Notes under the pieces: model-generated
What the model saw: the letters and a program-made list of their open reading frames with translations, nothing else
Told to the model about the DNA's origin: nothing
The model's database searches: none
DNA from: Lamellibrachia satsuma
Lineage: Eukaryota > Annelida > Polychaeta > Sabellida > Siboglinidae
Direction of reading: 5' to 3'
DNA length: 64,000 bases
Assembly: GCA_033239005.1 (NCBI GenBank)
Contig: BSQZ01000011.1
Coordinates: 8,862,501-8,926,500 of the forward strand
Made by a program: the position numbers and the translations under genes
Shown: in pieces, positions 11,386 to 26,819 of the stretch
Layout of the letters: each line of letters starts with the position of its first letter
Position numbering within the stretch: position 1 is the stretch's first letter

Positions 11386-11699
11386 GTATGCAGGATACTT
11401 ACTGGTAGACGTTTCAATTCAACCCCTACTGAGACATCTCCCTATGCATTTCTTATGAAAGACTAGACACGACACTGTCATGAGAATCTAAAGCGCAATC
11501 AGAAATAACTTTGACATTTCCGGTTGGATGTCCACGTTTTGGCACGACTTTTGGCAATGGCTCATATGTATATTATTTATTGTACGACGGTAGACAAGAG
11601 ACAAATGACAGGATGGTTTGCCTGAGAACATTATCGGGGGAAATATTGACGTCATCCGGGGAAATATTGATAAGGAAACAACAAAGGGGGCGAAAGTGC

Positions 11700-11835
11700 A
11701 ACGCATGGTTCAACAACAAAGGAATCGGACATAGATTCCACAGAACGACAATCTAGTCGTGGGTGGACAAACAACAACGGAACCGGACATAGATTCCACA
11801 GAACGACAATCCAGTCGTGGGTGGACAAACAACAA
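11700..11835. repeat. ~60-bp tandem duplication
   Basis: Two copies of a unit containing CGGACATAGATTCCACAGAA and CGACAATC-AGTCGTGGGTGG, in direct tandem. No gene is associated. Confidence 0.85.
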
Positions 11836-13225
11836 TGGGACTGTCCAGCTATTTGTTCCTGGTCTTCATTCCATGTCCAGCTTCTGGTAAACGTGATATA
11901 AATTCAAATGTCATCCCCTTGTCGGGTTTGGTGATTGTGAGTTTGCACGACTATATCGAGAAACCGGACAGGGAGGTCTAGGCGGGATTCCTTTTCGCAT
12001 ATAAATAATAATAATAATAATAATAATGTTTCCTGGAAATGTAATTCATTACCATTGATTGGTTTTTAGGATGTCATTGTATTCCTAAATATCATATACG
12101 TGATATTTGTTCTTGATAATCACAAATTGGAATACATTGCACAGTTGATGATGATTCTTGGTAAACAGGCACGGATTTTGATTACGTGAATAGGAATAGA
12201 AATGTAGTGACAATGAAATATGACGTCATTATTAAGTAATGGACTGATTTATCGATGCGGGTGTGCTGGCAATATTGTTGTAAAGGGACTTGATGGTGTT
12301 AGAATCTGTAGCTATACTGCTATAGGCAAAATGTCATGCACTTTAGCATGACATTACAGCACACATTGGAACGTAACACCTCCTAACCAATCCAGGTTTT
12401 CTTCTCGCATTAGTTTTCTTGCATCAGTTATATGTCCGTAAATATTTGTATGTTATGGATAACCATACCCCCGCCCTTTTATGACCAAAATAAACAGTTG
12501 GCATATTATATTGTACACTACAAAATGTTGTTATGTTATGTTATGCTACGTTATACATGTTGCTATGCCAGCGAACATATGTCTTGGTTCTCATAATTGT
12601 TGGCCTACATCTCACTTTAGCAAGTCACGTAAATATAAATTTTACTGTGGCTACATTAAATTGCAATCCAGCAATGACAGTCGTTTCTTCCTCTCTTTAG
12701 TTATGTCTGTATCACTTATGAACTTAAATATTAGACGCTCTTATGGCTCGATATGGCAGAGTAAACCATTGTATTCTTTACCAAGGTTTGGGATGCCATA
12801 TTTTCAATTGTACCAATCAGTTTGTCAGTTCAGAAGTTGCAGTTGTGATGACACTACAATATCCGATTATTGGTTTAAAAATATCAAACATTGTCATTTA
12901 TTTGTAAATAGCTGGTGGGATAGTATCTCAATGATTTTATTTTTTTCAACAAGAGGGCTTTTGGAATGCTTTAGTGCTATGTCACTGCAACTTGTGGCCA
13001 GTGACACTCTCGTGTTGTTTTCGCTCGTTTAAGTATATCTGCATTTGCAATACATGTTATGCGTGGCATTTAGTAGTATTTATAATAAATCAACACTAAT
13101 GTGCTACCAGCCACATGCTAATCCGAGTTTGTTGTTATATTCACATCACATTTTGCTTCTGCTGTGCGCGTAAATGGTCCTAATGTGACATGCATGCCAC
13201 AGGCATTGGGATGGAGACCTCTGTC
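11836..13225. other. Unassigned, AT-rich, no supported gene
   Basis: Contains a short (ATA)n run near 12006-12027. A 183-codon open frame at 12481-13032 (+) has no signal peptide, domain or exon signals, is unusually rich in Cys, Ser and aromatic residues, and lies in AT-rich DNA. I treat it as chance. Confidence 0.4.
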
Positions 13226-13228
13226 ATA

Positions 13229-13515
13229 CTACAGGGCATCAATACATTGTGAACATTATCAATAGGAGACACCATTCATTAGCCGACCATATATACTACA
13301 GGGTATCAATACATTGTTCTTGTGAACATTATCAATAGGAAACACCATTCATTAGCCGACCATATATACTACAGGGTATCAATACATTGTTCTTGTGAAC
13401 ATTATCAATAGGAAACACCATTCATTAGCCGACCATATATACTACAGGGTATCAATACATTGTTCTTGTGAACATTATCAATAGAAAACACCATTCATTA
13501 GCCGACCATATATCC
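13229..13515. repeat. 73-bp tandem repeat, 4 copies
   Basis: The unit begins CTACAGGGTATCAATACATT and ends CATTAGCCGACCATATATA. Copies start at 13229, 13296, 13369 and 13442. The first copy lacks a short TTCTTG-type segment. The copies are otherwise nearly identical. Confidence 0.92.
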
Positions 13516-14628
13516 CTTACTACAGGTGCAATTACCACTTATTTTCTTATTTCCCCAGCGCTATTCGGCTCTGGAAATCCCCTCAACACAGTGTTAGTGT
13601 AAACAGTCTGGAAGTATTTAAGAGCAACATTCATACACTATCCTAGGTTTTAGATGGAAACGAAAACATTCAAAATTTGCACTGTGTAAAAGTTTATGTT
13701 TGCATGCATACCGGCCGCATGTAACCTCAACACGTTGAGGCTGGGCAGAATATTGGAAGACGAAGAAAAATACATCAGATGTCCATTTAACGAAGTCAAT
13801 CAGTGCCCAACAAGAATCTATGCATGCATAGATTCTAGGAACTACACTACATCGTTGTCTCGCAACATATCTTACCGACTACAAATACATTAATACGGAT
13901 AACCTCTATCTACGTAGGTTACATTCAATCTGTAGCAGACGCCTCGATGTAGTGACGTCACTGCTATATGTCACACACGATTCAAACCCCACCACTGTGC
14001 TGCAGTGACGTCACACCAGCGATTAGTTCCGCATGCATGGGTCCCCGTGCCAGCTGTGCCAGTGCGTGAAATTATGCAGATCCGCTCTGGTGTGCAAAGC
14101 TCAAATGTTAAACATTCACCAATATGGTTTATTTGTCTGCGACCGTTTTGTTACGTCAACGACGTGACGTCAACATAAAAAATAATCGCCTTTTACTCGT
14201 GATTTTATGACGTCAAGCATTACTCTGACAAAACGGTGACGCAGAAATCAGACAAGTAGACCTGTGTTTGACACTACGGGAACAGTTTACTATTTACAGA
14301 TGAAACATTAGATAATTGTCATACGGATGATTATATCTCAATGTCGCGCTTCTATTGGTATTCTAGATTTACTGACAATGATGCGGCAATGATGCTGTAA
14401 TTTTCACAAGTGATCGACATTACTTTCTGTGCTACTGAAGTATGGTAATCGTGGCCGTAGGCTTCTTGTAGGGCCCACTTGTTCAGCAATGTCCAGTCAA
14501 TTGCAGACACGGGTATTTGAAACTGCAAACAGGGGTATTGCCTTAATATCCCTGTGATTTGTCCATCGTGTGCAGACTACATGTAGACAAATGTGTATGG
14601 ATTAATTTTTATGGTGAATGCAGCAGTT
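13516..14628. other. Unassigned sequence
   Basis: Mixed-composition DNA. Several GACGTCA/TGACGTCA motifs occur between about 13945 and 14215, including GTGACGTCACT, GTGACGTCACA and GACGTGACGTCAA. These could be CREB/ATF-type sites or chance. No exon was recognised. Confidence 0.35.
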
Positions 14629-15400
14629 CGTCTGCCTCTGCCTCTGCCTCTGCCTCTGCCTCTGCCTCTGCCTCTGCCTCTGCCTCTGCCTCTGCCTCTG
14701 CCTCTGCCTCTGCCTCTGCCTCTGCCTCTGCCTCTGCCTCTGCCTCTGCCTCTGCCTCTGCCTCTGCCTCTGCCTCTGCCTCTGCCTCTGCCTCTGCCTC
14801 TGCCTCTGCCTCTGCCTCTGCCTCTGCCTCTGCCTCTGCCTCTGCCTCTTCCTCTGCCTCTGCCTCTGCCTCTTCCTCTTCCTCTATCTCTGCCTCTGCC
14901 TCTGCCTCTACCTCTGCCTCTGCCTCTGCCTCTACCTCTGCCTCTGCCTCTGCCTCTGCCTCTGCCTCTGCCTCTGCCTCTGCCTCTGCCTCTGCCTCTG
15001 CCTCTGCCTCTGCCTCTTCCTCTTCCTCTTCCTCTGCCTCTGCCTCTGCCTCTGCCTCTGCCTCTGCCTCTGCCTCTGCCTCTTCCTCTTCCTCTATCTC
15101 TGCCACTGTCTCTGTATCAGCCTCTGCCTCTGCCTCTCTGCTACGGCCTCTGTCTCTGCCTCTGCATCTATTTTTGCCTCTGCCTCTGCCTCTGCTTCTG
15201 CTTCTGCCTCTGCCTCTATCTCTGCCTCTGCCTCTACCTCTGTCTCTGCCTCTACCTCTGCCTCAGCCTCTGCCTATACCTCTGCCTCTGCCTCTGTCTC
15301 TATCTCTGCCACTGCATCTACATCGGCCTCTGCCTCGGCGTGTGCCTCTGCCCCTACCTCTGCCTCGGCGTATATCCCTGCCTCTGTCTCTCCCCTTTTA
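14629..15400. repeat. (CCTCTG)n hexanucleotide array, ~770 bp
   Basis: 14629-14846 is an almost perfect CTGCCT hexamer array. From 14847 to about 15110 it carries interspersed CTTCCT, CTACCT and CTATCT variants, and it decays to 15400. Because the period is a multiple of three with no stop, it produces long low-complexity frames on both strands (Ser-Ala, Leu-Pro, Cys-Leu, and Ala-Glu on the minus strand). These should not be taken as genes. Confidence 0.95.
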
Positions 15401-15419
15401 TATCTATATAGCCTTCCCT

Positions 15420-18400
15420 TCTATCCAGTTTAGCATCTCAAGAAGCCTTTTCCTGTACTCGACCCTGTGATTGAATTGCACTGCCATTCGGTTTTCTTGT
15501 TGTGAAAGTGCTGACACTATTATCAGTTAATTTCACGGTTGGAGCAACGGTGCTGGAGCGCCATCTAGGTGCCTCGTAATATTACGTGCAAATTGAAGAT
15601 TATCCCGACGCATGACACAAGAACGTTAGGGATGTTGGAAAAAGTGGCACGGAAAGGTCATGTAGATGAATGTAAAATGTGTGTATGTGCGTGTGCGTGC
15701 GTGCGAGCGGGCGAGCGAGCGAGCGTGTGTATCTGCGTATTCAGCATTATCATTATTGTTCTACCTGATTGTCTTACCACCATCACAACATCCATCACTA
15801 TTATCATAGGTGGTAATCGATCAAATATATATGCACGCCGGCAGAATGGCACTATTTAATTGTCCAGACATTTTACTGCATTGTTCCCATCGTCAACGCA
15901 TATATAAATAAAAGTATCAGTCGAACTACACAACGCGGACAACAAATACATTGTATGGCCGCAGCGATCCCAGCCAATCAAGCAACGAATATTTCCGCCG
16001 GCAAACCCATCCATTACACTGCCATAACACCGCGAAAGGTTCCACTTTTTTCGACACATGAGATTAATCACCGTGCGCCAGTTTCGGCAGGTCGCACCGC
16101 TGAGCGATCTAAGAGTACCGCGGCTTTGGGATCTGGTCGGGCTGTAAGCGCGTGCTGCTTATCTCGGACACCGCAGCGGGTGTCTTCCTACTGTCCCGGT
16201 GACATATCACCACATATCACAATGATGTCGATGTGACACAAACACAGAGAAGACAAATGTTACGTACCACTGTAGCCCGGAAGATCTCAAAGACGTACAC
16301 CGTAGATTAATTTCGGCTCAAAAAAAGAGTGATGACGTGTTGCTGGTTGACGTATAGCATACCGAAGACGTATATCGCACATTGTGGTAGCTAAATCCTA
16401 CAAGGAATAGCTGTTGTTCAGTCGTATTTTCCAGTTTCTGTCAGGCCAGAGATAAGCCGTCGGTGTCTCCAACGTAGGTAACAAATCACAGCTTTGTTTT
16501 CCCCAAAGGACGAGGCAATCTGCGGTTATCTGTTGACGCTGACGCCATGCCCCATCACAGGCGGCTAGTCCGTCTTGTTATCGCTGCTTTACGTCTGACA
16601 CCTCCTGCCCACTCACTAACAGGCAGATTATGGGAAGCGGACCGGGGAAGGGAAAACACACATTTGACGCGTTGCAGGTGTTCAGGTGCTGGCAGTGGAA
16701 CACGTCGGTCTCATAATTCGGAATTAGGTCATACGCTTTATAATACAATTCACTTCCATGGACTGTCAATATTGTTTCTTTAAAACAATATCATTAAATT
16801 AAATAATTAAAGATGTAATTAATATAAATATGCAACATTTACAAAACTATTTTTAACATCAACGTTTATTTACTTAACTTAGTTTCGTATCCAGTGATAT
16901 CCAACGTCAAATGTATCAAAGGGCGAGTATCTTGGTGCAATGAATAGTTTGACAGCATTGATTCTATCTTAAAACAAACACTAAGCCTACACTTTATCTA
17001 GGAGTACAATGACAGGTACAGCCACCAGTTATTCATTGTTTTGTGCTGCAACAGTAATAGCTACGCGTCTACCTTTCTCTGTTGCTACTGGTTTGCGATG
17101 GTTTGATACTTCAACTTTAGCGTTTGTATATGATGTCGAGATGATGTAGCATAGTTATCTTTCGTCCTAAGATAAAACACCTACTACGACTGTAATTAAA
17201 CTATTATCCATGGCTACGGTACGCATAAACATTAAGGGTCATTACTGATCTTGATGCTATGAGAAGATCATGTAACAGTCACGAAATACGACATATTAAA
17301 CAGTGTGATCATAAGTCATGTTGAAACATAAACAAAATCAAGGACTCACCTTTCAGTTGTTATGTAAACTTAGACATAAGAAAGATATCTGCTTATTTTA
17401 TGCAGCGTGGTATCCGATACTTCGTATTAACTCCAACAACTCGACTTCGAAGCATTCAGCCACACGGCGATCATAGCGCGAAACAGTCTTATAATTCCAC
17501 TGGCGACATGTAGCGACCGAAATTGCTCTGCCTTTGGCAGTAAACGCATCCGAACTCCTGCCCTCTCAATTGAGAATCCGACGTTTACTACTGCACCCAC
17601 GCGCCCCGGTATGGGTTAGCACATACAGCACGTGTTGGACTGTCAGATTTCTTAATACAAAACAATGCAATACAATGCAATGCGATACAATACATATAAT
17701 GGTACTCACTCAACCGTTTTTCCTTTTCAATGCTCCCCATAAATTGGGTTGCCACTTCACATTTTGTGAAATTGTGAAATGACCATTTGGTAGTTACTTG
17801 CGAGGGTAAATGAGATAGAATGACTGGGCAACACAAAAGGCCTAAATCTTGGGTATCGACTCGTCACTAAACACGCTGCATGCAGGACGCCTTTAACACA
17901 CCGATGAACAAATGATGAACAAATGATGAACAAATGATCTATCGCAAAAAGCCCCGCGCCAACAACAGCCAGTAAGTTAATGGTATAACTAGTGTCCCCA
18001 TCTGATGGATTTGTTACGAACTTATTTACTTTCAAAGGCATTACTGTGTCGCATGTCGCGTGGGCTGTGTTAATACTCATTCAGGCGAGGATATAATAGT
18101 TTCTTTATTCTGACGGGAGGATACAGTTTTGTGGTCCACGAACACACCTCAGGTGGAGCGACGTCATTGTGTCCAAGTAATCCAATGCTATTATATGCTA
18201 AACGACAGTTCCCAATGTTTTCAAGTTTATGACACTGCCAAATGGTTAAAGTTTTATGTGAAGTTATTTCAGCACGGACCAGGGCGAGAGAAGGTGGGAA
18301 GGTGATGGTGAAAGACAGGATGGGTGCGAAGGGATTAGGGAATGAGAGGGGAAACATGATACATCCAGAATGGAGAGTGCGAAATAACATCGAGTGAGAG

Positions 18401-18630
18401 TAAAGAACGAACGAAGGGAAGGAGGGAGGGGGGAGGGATGAAGACGGTACTGGAGAAAGGGAATATTAGAGGAAGAATTTCAGGTTGGTAATTAGTAAGT
18501 TATTCTTAATATGAATACTTATATGAGTGCAGGAAGTATACATTCTATATATGAAAACACTTTGGAATATACCAAGTACGATTTAAATTCGTACTCGTTT
18601 ATTTCCTACTCGTATATTTGTGAATGTTTG
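15420..18630. other. Unassigned intergenic sequence
   Basis: About 3.2 kb without a supportable gene. Open frames are short and lack domains or splice signals. Minor features are a GCGAGCGAGC run near 15705-15726 and a short GATGAACAAAT triplication at 17903-17937. Confidence 0.4.
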
Positions 18631-18635
18631 ACGAC

Positions 18636-18680
18636 CACCCACCCACCCACCCACCCACCCACCCACAGACCCACCCACCC
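18636..18680. repeat. (ACCC)n microsatellite
   Basis: Short tetranucleotide run, CCACCCACCCACCCACC. Confidence 0.9.
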
Positions 18681-18784
18681 TCCAGTACTGCCATATATGA
18701 ATGACGATCAATACCTGAACAGTTAGACACCAATTTAAGCAATATAAATGTGTTTTTTTATCAGAATGATTATAATATCGTTCT

Positions 18785-19110
18785 AAGCAGAGAAGAATAT
18801 CTAGGCCACATGATGAGAAGAACACTGGAACATCTAGGCCACATGATGAGAAGAACACTGGAACATCTAGGCCACATGATGAGAAGAACACTGGAACATC
18901 TAGGCCACATGATGAGAAGAACACTGGAACATCTAGGCCACATGATGAGAAGAACACTGGAACATCTAGGCCACATGATGAGAAGAACACTGGAACATCT
19001 AGGCCACATGATGAGAAGAACACTGGAACATCTAGTGACAACGGGAAAGACTGAGAGGATGTCTAGCAGAGGTCGACAAAGAATTCAAAATCTTTGATGG
19101 TCTAGCGGCC
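18785..19110 (+). pseudogene. LINE reverse-transcriptase C-terminal relic containing a 33-bp minisatellite
   Basis: The plus-strand reading is REEYLGHMMRRTLEH, then LGHMMRRTLEH repeated, then LVTTGKTERMSSRGRQRIQN. In many animal LINEs the RT C-terminus reads like '(F/L)GH..RR.GLEHLVTTGKI.G.RSRGRQR', so the single-copy version is recognisable (family knowledge). Here the 33-bp segment encoding LGHMMRRTLEH is repeated in frame seven times (about 18803-19034, unit beginning CTAGGCCACATGATGAGAAG). The flanking LINE sequence on both sides of the array is short. Confidence 0.7.
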
Positions 19111-19574
19111 TGTCAAGGAAAAACACACCATAGCTGTTCAGATACTTGTGATGGTGGAAATAGAAGGTGTTGATCTTCTACATCTTCAACATACATTGCA
19201 ACCGATGATTGCAATGGTCTGATGTCACAGTTTTGTAAGTAATTCAAGTGGTCACTGCAGATTCCTATAGGTGGCACCATTATCTGCATGTAAATAATGC
19301 TGCCACCTGGTGGATAATACATGTACAGTGGCGCCACTCACGATTGCACCGCTTACATTTTGATGTGCAAATTCCGGTTTGAATTTATGATCAAGTTGTG
19401 GCAGTGGTGCTAAGCTGAGTGGCGTCTATGTTGGGGAGTGCGCTACTGAACGTGCGTACTTGAACTTGCTGTCTTTATATCCTAATATTCCACCGCATTC
19501 ACATATTAAAAAAAAACTTAAATTCGTGGAATTGCAAAAAGTATGCTAATTTAGCAGAAATATCGCCGAAGATT

Positions 19575-21045
<1,471 letters not shown>

Positions 21046-23680
21046 CCATGCGATTAGGGCCTTTGGTCGATTTCTGACCAAAAAAAGTCATGAAACGCAT
21101 CAACACATATGCCTCGCGTTCGCAGAAAAATTATGCAATTATGGTAGTTCATGTCCTAGCTCCAGAAAAAAAGAAAATTTGCTCATTTCGTGACAGAAGC
21201 ATCTGAGCCACAGCAACAATAGCGGTATGGAGCAAGAATGTGTTTTAACCTCTACATTGCACAATCGTACTTTCCACCTCCTTCAGAAATGGTGAGTGAT
21301 TCGGTTTATGCTGTATATTCATGAGATTAGTGCGAAAGCAGATTAGTGCGAAAACAACGACGTCTTTCCATCGAGGACATGAACAATTCTATTGGAAGAC
21401 ATATTTGTTCCTTTCAACTTTCATCTGTAGTTGTTGATGCACTATTTCTCTATTTCGTTCCACTGCCTGATTTGAGTTTTGGCAGTTGTTGTCCACGTTT
21501 TTCTATTGCTAATAAGGTATTCCCATCTCTCCGTGTTGAATTTCGGTTTCTATAGACTTAATAGACTGTACTCTATATATGTTTTAAAAAGAGGGAAATC
21601 GTTTACAGTCGATAGTCAAGTATTACCTGTTCACATTAGCTGATATGATATTTTAAGAACCTTCACAGTGAGCATGCCATTCCTATGAGAACATCAGTGT
21701 TTGGGACACGAGCAGGTAATCTGATTCCCAGAAGCCTCCTCGTATGTCTCAGCTGTAAGCTCGTCAGTTTGTTTACATGCAGCATACATATTATAGTCGG
21801 CGTTTGTGAGGAGCATGCGATGCGTGGTTCATCCTGTCATACACCGCAGACTGATTTTCATTTACCACATTGGCCTATACTTGTCAACGTCGATCCTGAT
21901 ATAGTGCGTTCTCTGGCAGAAGCCAGCTTTCTCGGATATCAGATGTTACTAGATAAACGGGAAGAGGCGGTTTAGAGACGTCGCTGCGGTTAGTTCGTGG
22001 TCGTGAAGCTGTAATGGTATATAAGCCTGTGCAGTTATGTTTTCGGATCTATATATGTCCAATCCTTCCAGCAGTTAACAGCACTTCACACTATGTCATC
22101 TGCAGACAAATGCATTCCAATGTTAATTATGTTTGACACATTCAACCACGCTGCAGTTACCCACGTTTATAGTATACTGGGAGTCCGACGATCTATCAGA
22201 TATATGCACCTCGCCCCCACAGTATCGATGCTGGCCTGAAGTCCACCTGCTGTTGACTCAGTTTATGTAGGAAGGGCACTGTACCATCGAAAAGATATGC
22301 ACTGACACGACAGGACACGGCTACGTACTGAAGGAACAGACGGATTGAAGAATGTGTATTTCCGGTTTGTGGAACTACATCATAGCACAGATTTTGTTCT
22401 ACCCCACGTTTCGTTGTTTGGCAAAAGCAGGTCAATTTACGACGCCGTGGTTCTTACAAACATCGTTAGTTTACGTTGGCGTATTGCACTTGGCTAGTTT
22501 GGTGTATGACGGCCGGTCGCTCAACTAAGCAATAATCCAGTATGTTCGTCTAGATGACATCGTTTTGCCAAACGAGAGATCATTGAACCGCCGATTATAA
22601 CCGTTCTTTCCCATATCCGCAAACCGATAGTAATGGGCATCGCGGTTATTTTACGACTCTAAATCGACTAGCTGAAGCCATTTGTTTGGCGCAGCAGTAA
22701 AGCCAGCCACACTGCGGTGAATTTGTCTACATTACTAGGCGATCCATTATCTCAGCGTGGTAACGTTTGTTGTTGCAGTAGTTAGTTTGTTACGTTTGGC
22801 TGCCGTTAATGGCAACCACAGCGAAAATGACGCAGAGCTTTAGTCCACAGTTCACACACAGTGGATTCTCGCTATTCGAAACATGTCGGAACTTAACCAA
22901 ACTGTTCCATGTATCCGACGCTACTTATATCCACGCACATAAAACAGTTATTCCATCTAAGCGGATGTTCGTTATAGCGGCAATCCATATAGCGAGAGCA
23001 GGGGCATCCGCAAATATTTTTCCAGGGAGGGGCAAGAAAGAATAAATATATATATATATATATATATAATGTAAAGTTAATAGTATTATATACTTTGAGC
23101 TCACGAGTATACGTCCGAAAAAAATCCACATTGCTCCCTTGCCCCCCTGCGGACGCCCATGAGCGAGAGGCAACAGTAGCTGTTTTCCAGTTCATTGCTA
23201 GTTCACCTTTCCGATTAGGCAAGGAGTTAAATTTGGCCCACTTATCTCGTCCCACTTATGGATATAGATACACAAGGACAACGTATTGTGCAACCGTAAG
23301 CACACATACTTTCGTGTGTGTAGGGGGGGGGCGTGTGTTTTGTAATAACAACATTTTAGACACATATTGTTACTACTGAATTATTGCAAAGATGCAAAGG
23401 CAATTAATCTCCCAACGGCGACCTGTGACAAAATTACTAAGCAAAATGAACCTACAGGAGCTGACAGTGAAGCCTACATTGGCGCAGGGTTGTCTGGTTA
23501 CGAGGCTGTTCACGTACAGGAAACAAACGCCATTATCCACATCAAGAAGACGTATGTTATATTTACACAATCGGTGCTGACACGAGTCCGTCTCGACACT
23601 TTTTACAGCTTGTTGTAAACGTGCTTCGACTGCGCACTGCCGACGGGCATGTCGGTAGAAGGTTTCTTCACAGGACGCCG
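21046..23680. other. Unassigned intergenic sequence
   Basis: About 2.6 kb without a supportable exon. A short (TA)n lies at 23047-23069. Open frames are short and have no recognised domain. Confidence 0.4.
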
Positions 23681-23689
23681 GAACAGTCG

Positions 23690-24650
<961 letters not shown>

Positions 24651-24654
24651 TTGT

Positions 24655-24905
24655 AAATTTCGCAAAATGGTGGACACCAAATCTCATTGCACGCAATAAG
24701 TTCATGCGCTGACATTCACGGGGGAATTTGTTTCGCCAGTTTAATGATCGCATAGAACTTCGAATTTTAAAATCGAATTATAAAAAAATTACATTAAAAT
24801 GTGCGATGAAAATTATCAATTAAGGTAACTGAAAAGGTCGTGACGTTCGGGGCATCGTGGAAAAAAATTGGAATTGAAATTTAATCAACCCATATCCCAT
24901 TAGGC
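24655..24905. repeat. Dispersed repeat, copy 1, right part
   Basis: Resumes homology to 49440-49650. Shared phrases are TGCACGCAATAAGT, GCTGACATTCAC, TAGAACTTCGAT-like and CATATCCCATTA. Together with 23690-24032 this rebuilds one older repeat copy that was split by the LINE fragment. Confidence 0.7.
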
Positions 24906-24916
24906 TTTGCTAGTCT

Positions 24917-25060
24917 TGTGTAAAATATCTCTATTGCGCTAAAATCCTCGGGAGACCCAAGCTCTGCAGCGCACCATATCAAAAGAGGTTAAGCAGTTCA
25001 TAATCGATAAGCAGTTCCAGTTGTAAACAGTTGGATTGGTACGCTGGGGAGCTATGGAGG
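24917..25060. repeat. Dispersed repeat unit, unexpanded copy
   Basis: Contains GTAAAATATCTCTATTGCGC, CAAAAGAGGTTAAGCAGTT and one CCAGTTGTAAACAGTTGGAT. It is paired with 25621-25750, where the last segment has expanded to ten copies. Confidence 0.75.
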
Positions 25061-25461
25061 ATAAACAAGTTTAAACAGGTGGGTTTTTAGGTTAAGCGAA
25101 ATGTTGTTATGTTTCTTACAAACGCAGCTCTAGCGGTCTTGGGACATCCTGGAAGAGTTGGAGAGACTACCCTCCGATGACTTGTGCTGAAGTGATTTGT
25201 TGTCATCCACGCTTCAACGACCATTCGCAATAGCATCCATCGAGACTGTTGCGGTGAAGGGAAATAGTGGATGACTCGAAAACTTGGTGTTGTGCCAAGA
25301 AGTGGGAGGTGAGACGTTGGTTCGAAAAAGGGTGGGAGGCGAGAGATTGGCCTCATAAGTAGGTGGGGTATGGGGGTAACGAGAAGTGGGAGGTAGAGGT
25401 TGGTCCCAAAACATATAGGAGACCTTCCCTTCACGTTCCCCTCACCGCCAACATTTCTAGA

Positions 25462-25465
<4 letters not shown>

Positions 25466-25537
<72 letters not shown>

Positions 25538-25546
25538 AACACACAC

Positions 25547-25621
<75 letters not shown>
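25466..25621. repeat. (TA)n - (CA)n - (TA)n compound microsatellite
   Basis: Two long TA runs (25466-25529 and 25549-25621) flank a short ACACACAAACACACACG segment. Confidence 0.95.
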
Positions 25622-25625
<4 letters not shown>

Positions 25626-26049
25626 AAATACCTTTATTGCACTAAAATTCTCGGAAGACCCAAACTCGGCAGCGCACCAAATCAAAAGAGGTTAAGTAGT
25701 TATAATCGATACGCATTTCCAGTTGTAAACAGTTCGATTGGTACGCCTCATCCAGTTGTAAACAGTTGGATTGGTACGCCTCATCCAGTTGTAAACAGTT
25801 GGATTGGTACGCCTCATCCATTTGTAAACAGTTGGATTGGTACGCCTCATCCAGTTGTAAACAGTTGGATTGGTACGCCTCATCCAGTTGTAAACAGTTG
25901 GATTGATACGCCTCATCCAGTTGTAAACAGTTGGATTGGTACGCCTCATCCAGTTGTAAACCGTTGGATTGGTACGCCTCATCCAGTTGTAAACCATTGG
26001 ATTGATACGCCTCATCCAGTTGTAAACCGTTGGATTGGTACGCCTCACC
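25621..26049. repeat. Dispersed repeat with a 33-bp minisatellite, 10 copies
   Basis: 25621-25718 repeats the unit at 24917-25015. From 25719, the 33-bp unit CCAGTTGTAAACAGTTGGAT + TGGTACGCCTCAT is repeated ten times to 26048, with single-base variants (for example CAGTTCG, CCGTTGG and GATACGC). The in-frame minus-strand product ([11 protein letters not shown] repeated) is a consequence of the 33-bp period and not evidence for a gene. Confidence 0.92.
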
Positions 26050-26539
26050 CCCTTCAGGGATTGCAGCTGTAGTATTTCATTTAATCATATGTCAAAAATC
26101 ACCTTATGATTTCAACTTGACAATTACGTCTTCGTGTTGTGCAACACGAGTACACGTGGACAGATAGTGATGGTATTAGGTCGACTGGACACGTTCCAAT
26201 ATCGAATGCAGAATCGTGTCTTGGGGATTCGCATGTTCATACAATACCGAGCAGCGTTATCTTCAACACATATCAAGTCTGCAATGATGGATATGATAAT
26301 TATAACATCCAGCCAAATGTCAGTTCGATTTGGCCGGACTTGTTTGGATGTGTGCTGTGTAGGCCACGCCACGCCTTGGGACATGTTTCTGTCAACGACG
26401 ACTTCCGCGAACCATCGAACTGATGTGGCTTTCTGAAGACAATGACGATAAACGGCGCCACACAATGTACTGGACAACGATTTTTCGATAGAGAGGTATG
26501 GAAATAAGACGGATAGTTGCCTTGTTGACTAAATGATGC

Positions 26540-26810
26540 CACGTCTAAACAGCTCCCAGCTACATACACAATAGAGGTTTCCCGAAATCACACGTGGCGC
26601 TTCTGTTGGATGCGCTAACAATCTTTTGTCTACAAGGTCGTAGTCCGAAACGACACTTCTCCAACACCCTCTATTATCGACTGCTTTCTTCATTTCTCTC
26701 CAGGTGGTTCCAGACTTCTTTGTCTCATCGGCCACAGGCTTCCTCCAACTGTTATATTGATCAGCCTGGTTTTCGTTTTCCCCGGGGTTTCCATTCTAGG
26801 GCCTGTCTCG
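26540..26810 (-). pseudogene. LINE reverse-transcriptase C-terminal relic
   Basis: The minus-strand frame reads NSWRKPVADETKKSGTTWRE, then MKKAVDNRGCWRSVVSDYDL. It resembles the conserved LINE tail 'TWRR..EE..K..G.TW.E.E..A.DR..WR.LV'. It is short, with stops on both sides. Its family and any relation to the LINE end at 24033-24650 are uncertain. Confidence 0.45.
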
Positions 26811-26819
26811 TGACATGCG

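Noticed and set aside
12481..13032. 183-codon open frame on the plus strand
   Set aside because: AT-rich DNA, no signal peptide, domain, splice signal or homologous motif; probably chance.
14559..15470. Long open frames (up to 303 codons) on both strands, Ser-Ala, Leu-Pro and Ala-Glu repeats
   Set aside because: They are translations of the (CCTCTG)n array with a period divisible by three; no gene context.
18583..19041. 152-codon minus-strand frame with a repeated CGLDVPVFFSS
   Set aside because: Antisense shadow of the 33-bp LINE-derived minisatellite.
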